Shown piece by piece: positions 35,299 through 47,210 of a DNA stretch of 64,000 bases. Source of the stretch: Sulfurimonadaceae bacterium (GTDB taxonomy: Bacteria; Campylobacterota; Campylobacteria; Campylobacterales; Sulfurimonadaceae). The stretch covers positions 1 to 64,000 of the forward strand of contig JADGDM010000005.1 in NCBI GenBank assembly GCA_016744905.1. Direction: 5' to 3'. Position numbers and translations under genes: made by a program. The notes below the pieces were generated by a model. The model was not told where the DNA came from and searched no databases. It saw nothing but the letters and a program-made list of their open reading frames with translations. Each line of letters opens with the position of its first letter. Position 1 is the first letter of the stretch.

Positions 35299-38200
35299 AT
35301 GAAATATGTAGTGTCAAATATAATAATAATTTTAATAATGTCTTTTATGTTAGAAGGATGTAGCGGTGATTCATCTGATGGAAATATACAACATGTTAGT
35401 ACTGCGCCAATAACTTCTATTGAACTTCCAGTATTGGATGATTTTACGGTCTCAGTTGTCAACACAGTTGAAACAGGCTTTTTCTACTCAGACTTTTTTG
35501 CAGGATTTACCTATGACATAGCATTGTCCCAGGATGGAACAAAAGCATATCTAGCTAATTGGAATGAGGGACTAGTTGTCTTAGATACAACGAACCCTCT
35601 CTCGCCATCTCTACTTTATAGCGATGAGTATATGAATGAAGCTGCACAAAGTATTATCTTGTCCCAAGATGAGACGACGGTATATATTGGAACCACTAGA
35701 GGGATAGTAATAAAAGATGTTTCAAATTCAAAAGTACCTGTTGTTTTGGGTGAGATACTTGATTTAGATGGGGCAGTAAGAAACTTAGCGATATCTAAAG
35801 ATGGGACAAAAGCTTTCCTCGCTAAATCACAACGGATTTCAGGGGATTCTAACGGCTTTGTAATAGTAGACCTTACAACTATTTCAACCCCAACAATTTT
35901 GAGTGATTATACTCCTGTCGTTGGAAATATTGGAGATGTTACTTTATCAGAAGATGAAACTAAAGCTTTTGTATTAAATAGCTCGAAGTTATTAATATTT
36001 AGTATTATTGATGCAGCGGCACCCGTCCTATTAAGTGAATTACAAATGGAAGGATATCTTAATGAAATAGTACTGTCTCCTGATGAGAAGAAGGCGTATA
36101 TAGTAAACAGTGATTATGGTTTACAAGTGATAAATATTGAAGAACTTGAGTCACCAAGTGTTATTGGCTCGATGAGGGATTATATGAGCAGTGGATGGAA
36201 AGGGATAACTCTTTCATCCAATAGTGAAATGATCTACATGACAAGTTATGAAGAGCTATTAGTTATTGATGTAAACAGTCCTACGCTGCCTATTTTAGTT
36301 AGTAGATATGATACCGCCATAGAAGATCCGGATATAACTGATGTCCAAGATATAACCTTATCAGCTGATAACAAGTATGCATATATATCCAATGGTAGAC
36401 AAGGTGTTCAAATATTAGCGTTGACCCAAAAAAGAGTTGTAGGACAGATCTCAGTTATCTCTGATGGTGGTTCTAAGATTAGTTCGTTTACTCTTAGTGG
36501 TACAGGTTATTCTGACTTTAATATAGATGAAGGTGGGACAATTACCTTAAACAATACCCTTAGCGATGTGATGTATTACAAGTTATTAGTATCTGCAACA
36601 AATGAGTTGGGTGAGAGTAACTTGGTAAATTTAAATATTACGGTTGGAAGTACGAATTTGATTCCATCAGCTGATGGAGGAACAGATAAGAGCGTAAATA
36701 CCTTAGATACTGTAACTTTGAGTGGTAGTGAAAGCTCAGATGGTAATGATGATGGCTTAACTTATTTTTGGCGTCTTATAAGTAAACCTTTAGAGAGTGT
36801 AGCAATCTTATCAGACAATACAACAGAAGAGACGACATTTACAGCTGACATAGATGGTACTTACGTGTTTGGATTAATCGTCAATGATGGACAGATTGAA
36901 AGTGTTGAAGATACTGTTACTATAACAGCTGGAGATTTTGAAGGTCCTAGCCGTTATGTGATATCTAAAGATCTCAATAATAAGTTATACATCGAAAAAT
37001 ATAATAATTATGGACTTGTTGTCACTGAGATAAAAAATGCTGTTTACAAATCAACAAAAATATTGTTAGACGGTGACGATAATGTACTTGAATTTGAGTA
37101 CAAAGACGACCGCGTGACACTAAAATATAAGGGTGATACCAAAGATGTACTCTATTCAGGTGAGGCTATAACTAACTCTTCTTCTCTTAGAGGTTTTTTA
37201 GACTTTTTTTCAGAAACAGGTGAGGCTACAGACTTAGAATCAGAATTTGATCAAACAAGTAGCAAAATGGGGGATGTCTTTGAAACACATATAGTTTTGA
37301 AGACAGGCAAAAATATAGTTGATTGGATTACAACAAAAGTAAATAGTAAAATAGATCGTTTTAAGAACATCTGGGATGCAGCGGTAATTGCTAGGGATAA
37401 ATTTAAAAGGTATGTGGGCATTAAAGCACCTCTTGGAGATAGTTCCGCATATGAGAAAGTATCTACTCAATTTAATGGGAATGATATCACTGGAATAAGG
37501 GATGATATTGATGATTTTGAGGATTATACAAATATTGATAATACCAACTCTTTTAAGAATACTACTTTTATGTATGAAGAAGAGAGCAGTGATTTTAAAG
37601 GGAGTAAGATCATATCATATGATGCAGATGCTAAAAAGGTTGAGGAGCTACCTAATTATGATGCCAATGGAAAAATAGAATCTATCAGTATAAAAACAAA
37701 CTTTGATGTTAATGGTGGATATGATGAAGAGCTTGTATCTCCTCAGTTATGTACAGATGGTGAGACAAAAGCACGAGAATGTAGTATAGAAAATGGTTTA
37801 GGTTTTCATACTCAAACTTGTTTAGATAACAGCTGGATTGCACAATCAATAGAGTGTGTTCTTTCGCATTGTAATACAGGTTATATTGTAAATGGAAATA
37901 TGTGTGTTCTTAGTGGAGGAGATGAAAATGCGGTTGCGATAGATGATGTGTTTATTTTCACAGGTGATTTATTAGTAGATAAGAGCTATCTTAGTGAAGG
38001 ATACATAAGTACTTTTACTTTTGATGTATTGGCCAATGATACAGGGAATTTAGGGAATATTACCTCCATAAAAATGGATGGAACAAAAAATATGGGGTTT
38101 AAAATTTCAGAAGATAAAAAATCAATTTTTTATGATCTATTTTATATAGGTGAGAACTCTTTTTCTATGAGTTCACAGGCCTCAGAGCTTTCATTTAGCT

Positions 38201-38655
38201 ATGTAGTAGAAGATCTGACTTCAGGTAGCACAGTTGAAGCAACGGTGACGATAAAGTTCAATATTAGTACAGTTACTCTTATACCAAGATCTTACGGTTC
38301 TCCGGATCTAAAATACGTATATCCAATAGTAGATACTATGAATACAGCATTTGGATATAACACCTTACATGTAAATGGTATAGTAAAAACATATCTAAGA
38401 GTAGATGGTCAAGATGTTGGTATTGTTGAGGAAACTCAATATGAGAATGGTATAAAAAATGGTAGTTTTCTATTTTATGAATGGAATACTGATAGTGGTT
38501 CAGGTGCAATTATGTACGAACCTAGTTCATGTGCAACTATAGTAGGTGAATTTATTGATGGCAGTCAAAGCGGTACTACACATAATTATTATCACCCTTC
38601 TTGGGATGTGTATTATACTCCTTGTGAATATATTAATAGTATAACGTTTGAGTAG
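35299..38655 (+). CDS. Large LVIVD-propeller lipoprotein with PKD-like domain
   Basis: A 1118-aa surface or periplasmic lipoprotein. The lipobox M-L-E-G-C puts the lipid cysteine at residue 21. Residues about 60-375 hold seven LVIVD-type repeats (for example GLVVLDTTNPLSP, GFVIVDLTTISTP, GLQVINIEELESP), which should form a beta-propeller. A PKD/REJ-like domain follows (about 455-545), then a long polar region, a cysteine-rich patch (about 814-870) and a VCBS/cadherin-like segment with DVLANDTGN near 907. ATG 35299 has AAAGGAAG upstream; the frame is open from 35227. Probably adhesion or substrate binding; no enzyme motif seen. Confidence 0.8.
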   Translation: MKYVVSNIIIILIMSFMLEGCSGDSSDGNIQHVSTAPITSIELPVLDDFTVSVVNTVETGFFYSDFFAGFTYDIALSQDGTKAYLANWNEGLVVLDTTNPLSPSLLYSDEYMNEAAQSIILSQDETTVYIGTTRGIVIKDVSNSKVPVVLGEILDLDGAVRNLAISKDGTKAFLAKSQRISGDSNGFVIVDLTTISTPTILSDYTPVVGNIGDVTLSEDETKAFVLNSSKLLIFSIIDAAAPVLLSELQMEGYLNEIVLSPDEKKAYIVNSDYGLQVINIEELESPSVIGSMRDYMSSGWKGITLSSNSEMIYMTSYEELLVIDVNSPTLPILVSRYDTAIEDPDITDVQDITLSADNKYAYISNGRQGVQILALTQKRVVGQISVISDGGSKISSFTLSGTGYSDFNIDEGGTITLNNTLSDVMYYKLLVSATNELGESNLVNLNITVGSTNLIPSADGGTDKSVNTLDTVTLSGSESSDGNDDGLTYFWRLISKPLESVAILSDNTTEETTFTADIDGTYVFGLIVNDGQIESVEDTVTITAGDFEGPSRYVISKDLNNKLYIEKYNNYGLVVTEIKNAVYKSTKILLDGDDNVLEFEYKDDRVTLKYKGDTKDVLYSGEAITNSSSLRGFLDFFSETGEATDLESEFDQTSSKMGDVFETHIVLKTGKNIVDWITTKVNSKIDRFKNIWDAAVIARDKFKRYVGIKAPLGDSSAYEKVSTQFNGNDITGIRDDIDDFEDYTNIDNTNSFKNTTFMYEEESSDFKGSKIISYDADAKKVEELPNYDANGKIESISIKTNFDVNGGYDEELVSPQLCTDGETKARECSIENGLGFHTQTCLDNSWIAQSIECVLSHCNTGYIVNGNMCVLSGGDENAVAIDDVFIFTGDLLVDKSYLSEGYISTFTFDVLANDTGNLGNITSIKMDGTKNMGFKISEDKKSIFYDLFYIGENSFSMSSQASELSFSYVVEDLTSGSTVEATVTIKFNISTVTLIPRSYGSPDLKYVYPIVDTMNTAFGYNTLHVNGIVKTYLRVDGQDVGIVEETQYENGIKNGSFLFYEWNTDSGSGAIMYEPSSCATIVGEFIDGSQSGTTHNYYHPSWDVYYTPCEYINSITFE

Positions 38656-38689
38656 TTGGCACGTCATACACACAAGGATAAAAAAAAGT

Positions 38690-38698
38690 GGGGGGGGG
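38690..38698 (+). repeat. Second homopolymeric G9 tract
   Basis: Nine consecutive Gs, preceded by an A8-G-T run, lie 35 bases after the stop of the large lipoprotein gene. I find no open frame across it on either strand long enough to support. The surrounding 245-base gap (38656-38900) holds no other gene. Confidence 0.8.
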
Positions 38699-38900
38699 TA
38701 AAAGTATCCTAATACTATGTGTGTCTTGGTAGACCCAGTTAGAAAATTGATTTATAGAACAAACCTTATTGAATCTCTTGAGGTAACTATAAAAAGAAAG
38801 ACAAAAACTCTTTTAAAGTTATATATCTACTATACAGGAGCAACAAGAAAAATGGAAAGTTAATAGTATTAGAAATTACTATGAGATTTATTTAAATTTT

Positions 38901-39356
38901 CTACTTATGATGTACCAAATTATATTCTTGAATAAATTCTCTTGCACTATCGCCTCTCCAGTACTCTGCTAGTCCAGTGAGCCCATCTAGAAGATAACGT
39001 GTCTTATAGCCCTTGAGTTTCAAATATGTACGTGCCATAATTGCTCGATCCTTATGTGGACAAGCGGTTACTATTACTTTCGATTTATCAAGCTCATTTA
39101 ATCGTGTAGGCAGTTCATTAATCGGAATATTGATTGAGCCTATCATATGCCAAGCATCATACTCTTCTTTAAATCTGATATCTACAAACTGAGCAGTACC
39201 TTCTTCAAGCATAACGGTAAGTTCAACACTATCGATTTTCATATTTTTACGCTCTTCATAGGTAAAGGAACTCAAGTATTTATCATAGCTTAGTGCTTGT
39301 GCCTCCGCAAATAAGCTTATATATCCACAAAGAAATAGTAAAATTATTTTTTTCAT
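38901..39356 (-). CDS. Exported single-domain rhodanese
   Basis: A 151-aa periplasmic protein. A signal peptide ends F-A-E-A near residue 18. The rhodanese fold is marked by QFVDIRFKEEYDAWHMIGSI, then INIPINELPTRL, and the catalytic cysteine in IVTACPHKDRAIMARTYLKL near residue 100. It likely carries sulfane sulfur or moves thiols in the periplasm, which fits a sulfur-using organism. ATG 39356 is preferred; the frame is open four codons further. It is 34 bases downstream of an unknown gene on the same strand. Confidence 0.83.
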   Translation of the reverse strand: MKKIILLFLCGYISLFAEAQALSYDKYLSSFTYEERKNMKIDSVELTVMLEEGTAQFVDIRFKEEYDAWHMIGSINIPINELPTRLNELDKSKVIVTACPHKDRAIMARTYLKLKGYKTRYLLDGLTGLAEYWRGDSAREFIQEYNLVHHK

Positions 39357-39390
39357 GTTTGACTCCATTTATTAGTAATCTAGTTGATGC

Positions 39391-39720
39391 TTAAATAGTC
39401 TCTTTAATGTTTAAAAGCATGACACTATTTATCTCTTTATTTTTCATTTGAAAAAAATCTATGGCATTTTGATATTCATCTAAACTCTTCTCCAAAACTA
39501 TCGCTTCTATTTTAATATTTAACTTGTGTAAATAATCTGTTTTATCTTTAAATGTTAAAGTGAAGGTTTCACTTTTCAGTAGTGCTTCACTGGGATTAGC
39601 CAGATAGAAGTTTTCACTGTTTTTGATGTATAAACAATTTAGACTAATCTCTTCTTGATTGATGGAGAATTTTTTATGACTCTGGATATATCGTACATGG
39701 AGTTTTGAAAGTCTTGACAT
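39391..39720 (-). CDS. Unknown 109-aa protein
   Basis: A small cytoplasmic protein with no signal peptide or membrane helix. It mixes strands and helices, for example HKKFSINQEEISLNCLYIKN and AIDFFQMKNKEINSVMLLNI. I do not recognise the family; the strand pattern could suit a small PilZ- or DUF-type fold. It may be co-transcribed with the rhodanese. Confidence 0.5.
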   Translation of the reverse strand: MSRLSKLHVRYIQSHKKFSINQEEISLNCLYIKNSENFYLANPSEALLKSETFTLTFKDKTDYLHKLNIKIEAIVLEKSLDEYQNAIDFFQMKNKEINSVMLLNIKETI

Positions 39721-39841
39721 AGGTGTCCTTTGATTTTATAGACGAATTATGCTGAGTTTGCCAAAAAAATATCTAAAATTTCACAATTAATTCACAGTAA
39801 GTTCTTATCATTCAAAATCTTAAAACATTAAAGGTTTGATT

Positions 39842-40162
39842 ATGAAAAAGTTATTAACAGGGTTACTTATTTTAAGTCTGGGTGCTATGAGCGCGCAAGC
39901 AGAGATTAAAAAAGGACAAAAAGCGTATTTAAAACAGTGTAAAAAGTGTCACGGAAATGGAACTAAGGGTGCAAGTATGAAGACCCAAGATGAATGGAAT
40001 GAGGCCTTTGCAAATGAGGGAACAGTTTTTAAGTCATGGCATAAAGGCACGAAGGCACAAAAGTATGTTAGTGGGAAAAAATTTAAAAAATATGTACCAC
40101 ATTTGAAAGACTTTCTAAGCGAATATGGGTCAGATTCTGGGAATGTACCTTCGTGCGGATAG
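39842..40162 (+). CDS. Small monoheme c-type cytochrome
   Basis: A 106-aa periplasmic protein. The signal peptide ends MSAQAEI near residue 20; the haem site is CKKCHGNG near 34. A methionine in GASMKTQDEW is a possible axial ligand. The gene ends with a cysteine close to the C-terminus (P-S-C-G). ATG 39842 has AAGG seven bases ahead. It stands alone just upstream of gyrB, with about 100 bases between. Confidence 0.82.
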   Translation: MKKLLTGLLILSLGAMSAQAEIKKGQKAYLKQCKKCHGNGTKGASMKTQDEWNEAFANEGTVFKSWHKGTKAQKYVSGKKFKKYVPHLKDFLSEYGSDSGNVPSCG

Positions 40163-40227
40163 GGAATTTAAGAGAGTAGATATCGCCAGTTATTTCTAGC
40201 ATTAAAACCTAAGCTATTTTTGGGTAA

Positions 40228-42600
<2,373 letters not shown>

Positions 42601-42620
42601 GTAGTTTAGGAAATAATGTT

Positions 42621-44024
42621 ATGTTGTTTCCTGAGCAAAAAGAGCGTGAATTACGCTTTAAGTTAGCACTACGCATCGGTCTTCCGATCTTTGCGCTAAC
42701 GGTTACATTACTTTTTTCTATCTTAAGTGAATATTTCACTACTATCCCTCACTCCTTAGCCATTCTTGCACTTGTTGTTTTAGGCATTATGATTTATTTT
42801 ATTTTCTTTCTTATTTATCGTGGGGAAGATGAACGTATTACTGATCTGACAACTGGAACCTTTAAGCCTGAGTACCTTGTAAAACTTTTTGAGAGAAAAA
42901 TTAAAAAAGATATTTATTCTATTGTTTTAATATCTGTTGATAATCTTGATGATATTAACAGACGTTATGGAAGTAAAAATGGGGATAAGATACTTTTTGA
43001 AGTCGCACATTTAGTGGGCACTTTCTTTGAATCAAAAGGTTTAAGCAAGTTCCCTATTGGTCACTACCGTGGAGGAGATTTTCTTCTTGGATTTGATGGT
43101 AGTAAGATAGAATATAAAAGTATGCTGGATCTCTTTAGTCTAAAATCAGACAGTTTAGTTCTCGGGGATATAGAGGTACAGATGAGTACTTCTATTGTGG
43201 ATAGCTCTTTAAGCGAGAATTTAAATCATCTATTTGATAGACTTTATGAGATACAAAAAGAGAGTCTTGAAGAGCGACGCGAAAATGAAGAAAATGAGAT
43301 CAATCCTAGTAGTCTAGAATCTGAAGTCATAGAAGCGATTAGCAATAGATCATTTTCATGTATGTTTCAAGACGTTAAAAATAGTAGTTTAGGACATATG
43401 TTAGAGACCTCCGTAAAATTGGTATCTCAAGATAAACATATGATTCATCAAAAGAAATTTATGCCTATTATCTCTAGACTGGGACTGCTTAGAGAGTTTG
43501 AAACCTTGATGGTAGGGGAGTTGGTTCGTGTCTGTTCGGCTGATGAAAGTAATGATATTTATGCGATCTCTATTACACCCTCAATTCTTAGACATCATGG
43601 ATTCTTTGAATCTGTGCAGCAACTTTTTAATGACAATCATAAAGTACGAGGGCGTATCTGTTTTATTTTAGAAGAGAGTGAATATTTTCATCGTGTAGCG
43701 CGCTACAATGAAGTTTTACAATCATTTAGACGCATGGGTATTTTGATTACACTGGATCGATTAGGGGTACTGAATACAACCCTGCAGTATTTAAAAGTAC
43801 TTGATGTTGATATGGTTCGTTTTGATAGCTCTTTAGGTAAACATATTAATATTAAAAGTTCGCGTAGTATATTAAAAGGTCTTCAACTGATGTGTAAAGA
43901 TATGGGCTATAAAACATGGATAAAAATGATTGAGAATGAAGAGGGTGCCAAACATATTGAAAAAATTGGTATCGATTATAAACAGGGAAATTATTACGGA
44001 AAGATGTTTAACCAAGGATCTTAG
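42621..44024 (+). CDS. Membrane protein with degenerate GGDEF and EAL domains
   Basis: A 467-aa protein. Two hydrophobic helices cover about residues 20-65. A GGDEF-like domain follows (DLTTGTFKPEYL, then YRGGDFLLGF near 155), and an EAL-like domain (about 235-467). The GGDEF site has lost a residue (G-G-D-F), and the EAL markers are changed: ETSVKLV in place of EAL, ITLDRLG in place of D-D-F-G. So it is probably a c-di-GMP receptor or scaffold rather than an enzyme. It follows gyrB by 20 bases and may share its transcript. Confidence 0.75.
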   Translation: MLFPEQKERELRFKLALRIGLPIFALTVTLLFSILSEYFTTIPHSLAILALVVLGIMIYFIFFLIYRGEDERITDLTTGTFKPEYLVKLFERKIKKDIYSIVLISVDNLDDINRRYGSKNGDKILFEVAHLVGTFFESKGLSKFPIGHYRGGDFLLGFDGSKIEYKSMLDLFSLKSDSLVLGDIEVQMSTSIVDSSLSENLNHLFDRLYEIQKESLEERRENEENEINPSSLESEVIEAISNRSFSCMFQDVKNSSLGHMLETSVKLVSQDKHMIHQKKFMPIISRLGLLREFETLMVGELVRVCSADESNDIYAISITPSILRHHGFFESVQQLFNDNHKVRGRICFILEESEYFHRVARYNEVLQSFRRMGILITLDRLGVLNTTLQYLKVLDVDMVRFDSSLGKHINIKSSRSILKGLQLMCKDMGYKTWIKMIENEEGAKHIEKIGIDYKQGNYYGKMFNQGS

Positions 44025-44123
44025 TGAAGTTGCGCCATATAATGACGCATTACGCTTTGAGGCTTGAAGAATCGTAAGTGAATTATAATTACTTAGTGTT
44101 ACAATAGTGTTAAGAGGAATAAA

Positions 44124-45305
44124 ATGATTGATTTTGAAATGGTACATAAATACACAAAAGACTTACGACTGCTTTACGTAGAAGATGATGAATTGCTTAG
44201 AAATGCCAATATCAAAGTATTTGAGCGTTTTTTTAGTGTTTGTGTTGATGCTTATGATGGCGTTGATGGACTCTTGAAATATAAAGATTCGGTAGAGGAT
44301 TTTGACCTTATTATTACTGATTTGAATATGCCCCGCATGGATGGTCAAGAGATGATCAGAAAAATTTTAGAGATTAATACAGAGCAGAGTATTATCGTCG
44401 TCTCTGCGCATAATGATTCAGAGAAATTACTTGAGCTTATTGCGCAAGGGATTACTAACTTTATTTTGAAGCCTGTTAGTCCACAGCTTTTACTTCAGAT
44501 CTTATATAAAAGTTGTAAAACTATTACAGATTCAAAACTGGCACAAACCTATCATCAAGAACTTCAAGAAAAAGTAAATACACAGGTGGAAGCACTGCGT
44601 AAACAAGATCAGATATTGATGCATCAAGCAAAACTGGCATCGATGGGTGAAATGCTTGACGCCGTCGCACATCAATGGTTACAGCCCTTAAATGTTATCA
44701 GTAGTAACGTTGAACTGCTGCAGATGGATTTTCAAGAGGGGAAAATAGATAAGAAGGCACTTCAGGAGTTCTTTTCTACTTTCGAGCATCAGACAATGTA
44801 TTTACAAGACACCTTACATGAGTTTAGAGCTTTCTTCAGACCAAATGAAAATATTAAATATGAAAGTATCTCAGATATTATTAATAATGCCTTGTTGTTG
44901 TCTAAAGATGAATTGACGTCTAATCAAATAGAGATAGTGTTAGATATTAAAAATGACCCTAAAATTAAGATTGCCACCAATGGGCTTAAACATGTGATTT
45001 TAAATCTTTTAAGTAACTCAAGAGATGCCTTTGTTGAGCATAATATTAAAGAACGCATTATTAAAATTTCAACACTTTCAGAAGAAGAAGATCTTCTATT
45101 GTGTGTTGAAGATAATGCTGGCGGTATTGAAGAAAAGATATTAGAGCACATATTTGAAGCGCACTACACAACTAAAGGTGAGGGTAAAGGCACAGGGATT
45201 GGTCTGTATATGACTAAGATTATTATTGAGAAACTTAACGCAGATATTGAGGTTAACAATAGTGAAAATGGCGTTAAATTTAGTATTAAATTGCCTATCG
45301 CCTAA
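44124..45305 (+). CDS. Receiver-histidine kinase hybrid, receiver first
   Basis: A 393-aa soluble signalling protein. An N-terminal receiver (about 14-130) has VEDDE and the phospho-acceptor in LIITDLNMPRMDG near residue 66, with a late K in ILKPVSP. A coiled coil leads to the H box, MLDAVAHQWLQPLNVISSN near 180, then N (NLLSNSRDAF), G1 (EDNAGGI) and G2 (GKGTGIGLYMTK) boxes. With no membrane segment, it probably reads the state of a partner kinase or phosphorelay. Its stop overlaps that of pyk at CTAA. Confidence 0.88.
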   Translation: MIDFEMVHKYTKDLRLLYVEDDELLRNANIKVFERFFSVCVDAYDGVDGLLKYKDSVEDFDLIITDLNMPRMDGQEMIRKILEINTEQSIIVVSAHNDSEKLLELIAQGITNFILKPVSPQLLLQILYKSCKTITDSKLAQTYHQELQEKVNTQVEALRKQDQILMHQAKLASMGEMLDAVAHQWLQPLNVISSNVELLQMDFQEGKIDKKALQEFFSTFEHQTMYLQDTLHEFRAFFRPNENIKYESISDIINNALLLSKDELTSNQIEIVLDIKNDPKIKIATNGLKHVILNLLSNSRDAFVEHNIKERIIKISTLSEEEDLLLCVEDNAGGIEEKILEHIFEAHYTTKGEGKGTGIGLYMTKIIIEKLNADIEVNNSENGVKFSIKLPIA

Positions 45306-46765
45306 GCGTTAGGATGTAACTCTTTAAGAGATCTGAAAAATTCCATTTCGTAGGCTTTAAGCACTCGGATCATATTGGTTGAACCTACGGTTCCGATAGG
45401 ATCTCCCGCAGTTAGGATATAGGTATGATTTTTATCTAAAATATCTTCTTTAATACCACGCTCCATGACTTCGCTAAGTATCATCCCTAAAGATTTACTC
45501 TCTACAGAAAAGACGGGAATAATTCCCCATGAAAGGGTGAGTTGACGACGTACTCTATCGCTATGTGTGATAGAAAATATTGCTTCCGTAGGTCGGTAGC
45601 GCGCCAGCTTTCTAGCAGATGCCCCAGATGAAGTCAGAGCGAGGATTCCTGCTGTTTTTAAATCATGAGAGAGGCGTACTGCTGATTCATCAATAGAGTC
45701 TGTATCATCAATCCTATCATAGGTATCAAGACGAAGAAAGTTGTATCCTCTTTCTGTTTCACGTATGGTCTCAAACATAGTTTGTACTGCTAAAGAGGGA
45801 TGGTCACCCACCGCACTCTCTTCAGAGAGCATGACGGCGTCAGTTCCATCTAAAACAGCATTGGCGATATCACTAATTTCTGCACGGGTAGCGCGCTCAT
45901 TTTTTGTCATGGAAAGGAGCATCTGTGTGGCAGTGATGACGGGTTTAGAGCAAGCATTGGCTTTTTGAATCAACATCTTTTGCAGATTTGGTACTTCATA
46001 GTAAGGTACTTCGATACCCAAGTCTCCACGCGCTACCATCAAACCATCACTTGCTTCAAGAATGGCATCAATATTTTCAATGGCGTCAAACTTCTCTATT
46101 TTGGCAAGTAACATCTGTTCTCCACCATACCCATGCACAATTTCTCGTGCTTGAATCATATCTGATGCGCTTTGTACAAACGAGATGGCCATAAAATCAA
46201 CGCCATTTTTAACACCCCAAGCCATATCAAGACGGTCTTTTGCTGTTAAAACATCAACACCAAGTTTTGTATTTGGGAAATTAACCCCTTTTTTGGAAGA
46301 GAGTGTTCCACTGTTTTCGACTAAAACTTTTACACCTTCTTTAGAGCATTCGACTACCTTAGTTCGAATGATTCCATCATAAAGATAGATATAATCTCCC
46401 ACATTCAGTTGTGCTAAGATAGCTGGATAGTTGATTGAGACTTCATATGAAGTCAGGGTTAATTTTTTCCCAACGATCTCTTCTTGGTTGAAGAAAATAG
46501 TGTCTCCTTGGTTTAACTCAAAAGAGTGAACCAACTCACCAATACGAATTTTTGGACCACTAATGTCTTGTAGTACTCCAACAATCCTCTGCGTCGTTAT
46601 GACTGCATTACGGATGCGTTCTAAGACACTCAAATGATACTCATGCGTTCCATGTGAAAAGTTTAATCTAAAAACATTGACGCCAGATTTGATAAGGGAT
46701 TCTATGGCTTCCAAGGAGTCAGAAGCAGGTCCAATTGTGGCGAGAATTTTGGTTCTTTTTTTCAA
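45302..46765 (-). CDS. pyk: Pyruvate kinase
   Basis: A 487-aa glycolytic enzyme making pyruvate and ATP from phosphoenolpyruvate. Typical marks: RTKILATIGPAS at the N-terminus, VFRLNFSHG near 32, LLAKIEKFDAIENID near 220, MVARGDLGIEVP near 243 and the VITATQML block near 275. A complete C-terminal allosteric domain follows. In an autotroph it may run the lower glycolytic route for anabolism. It overlaps the upstream small membrane protein by 4 bases. Confidence 0.96.
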   Translation of the reverse strand: MKKRTKILATIGPASDSLEAIESLIKSGVNVFRLNFSHGTHEYHLSVLERIRNAVITTQRIVGVLQDISGPKIRIGELVHSFELNQGDTIFFNQEEIVGKKLTLTSYEVSINYPAILAQLNVGDYIYLYDGIIRTKVVECSKEGVKVLVENSGTLSSKKGVNFPNTKLGVDVLTAKDRLDMAWGVKNGVDFMAISFVQSASDMIQAREIVHGYGGEQMLLAKIEKFDAIENIDAILEASDGLMVARGDLGIEVPYYEVPNLQKMLIQKANACSKPVITATQMLLSMTKNERATRAEISDIANAVLDGTDAVMLSEESAVGDHPSLAVQTMFETIRETERGYNFLRLDTYDRIDDTDSIDESAVRLSHDLKTAGILALTSSGASARKLARYRPTEAIFSITHSDRVRRQLTLSWGIIPVFSVESKSLGMILSEVMERGIKEDILDKNHTYILTAGDPIGTVGSTNMIRVLKAYEMEFFRSLKELHPNA

Positions 46766-47202
46766 GACTTTGCCTTTTTAAATAGAGAAATAAGATAGAC
46801 AGCTCTTTTAAATGAAAATAAGTTTGAGATAATTGAGCGGGTGTTAAAGATATTATCACGTACTTCATCTACTTCGCGACGAACCTGATTTCGTGCAAAA
46901 TCACGAATTTCATAAGCGCTTTTTTCATCTTCACCCAGACTTAAATTGGCAGCAATAAAAAAGAGAATTAGGGAGAGGAAAATATTGACACCCGCAAGGC
47001 TCAGCGCGCTATATATAGGTGTGAATAAAGTGCTTAGGTAGAAGTATAGTGCAACATTTAAGGCACTTAAGGCAACTAGAAGTGCGATTAATGCAATAAA
47101 AATTAAAATTACTTGTCGTACTTTTTTACGCATTTCAAGGCGTAGTAAGGTCTTTTCAGACTTTAAAAGTAGGGTCAGTTTATCTTGTAAATCATCATTC
47201 AT
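46762..47202 (-). CDS. Holin-X-like two-helix membrane protein
   Basis: A 146-aa protein with two adjacent hydrophobic helices (about 27-50 and 65-92) between charged ends, resembling the phage-holin-3/DUF1469 family found widely on bacterial chromosomes. Together with the DUF883-like protein upstream it matches the YqjE-YqjD type pairing seen in other proteobacteria. It is not evidence of a prophage, as no phage genes are near. Function unknown. Confidence 0.65.
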   Translation of the reverse strand: MNDDLQDKLTLLLKSEKTLLRLEMRKKVRQVILIFIALIALLVALSALNVALYFYLSTLFTPIYSALSLAGVNIFLSLILFFIAANLSLGEDEKSAYEIRDFARNQVRREVDEVRDNIFNTRSIISNLFSFKRAVYLISLFKKAKS

Positions 47203-47210
47203 GTTTAGAC

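Noticed and set aside
34937-39720. Integrated island using tRNA-Val as attachment site
   Set aside because: No integrase and no second copy of the tRNA 3' end was seen downstream.
44040-44052. Palindrome TAATG-ACG-CATTA between two signalling genes
   Set aside because: Only five paired bases in AT-rich sequence; easily expected by chance.
46762-47202. Prophage holin
   Set aside because: No phage genes nearby; the pair with a DUF883-like protein is a common chromosomal arrangement.
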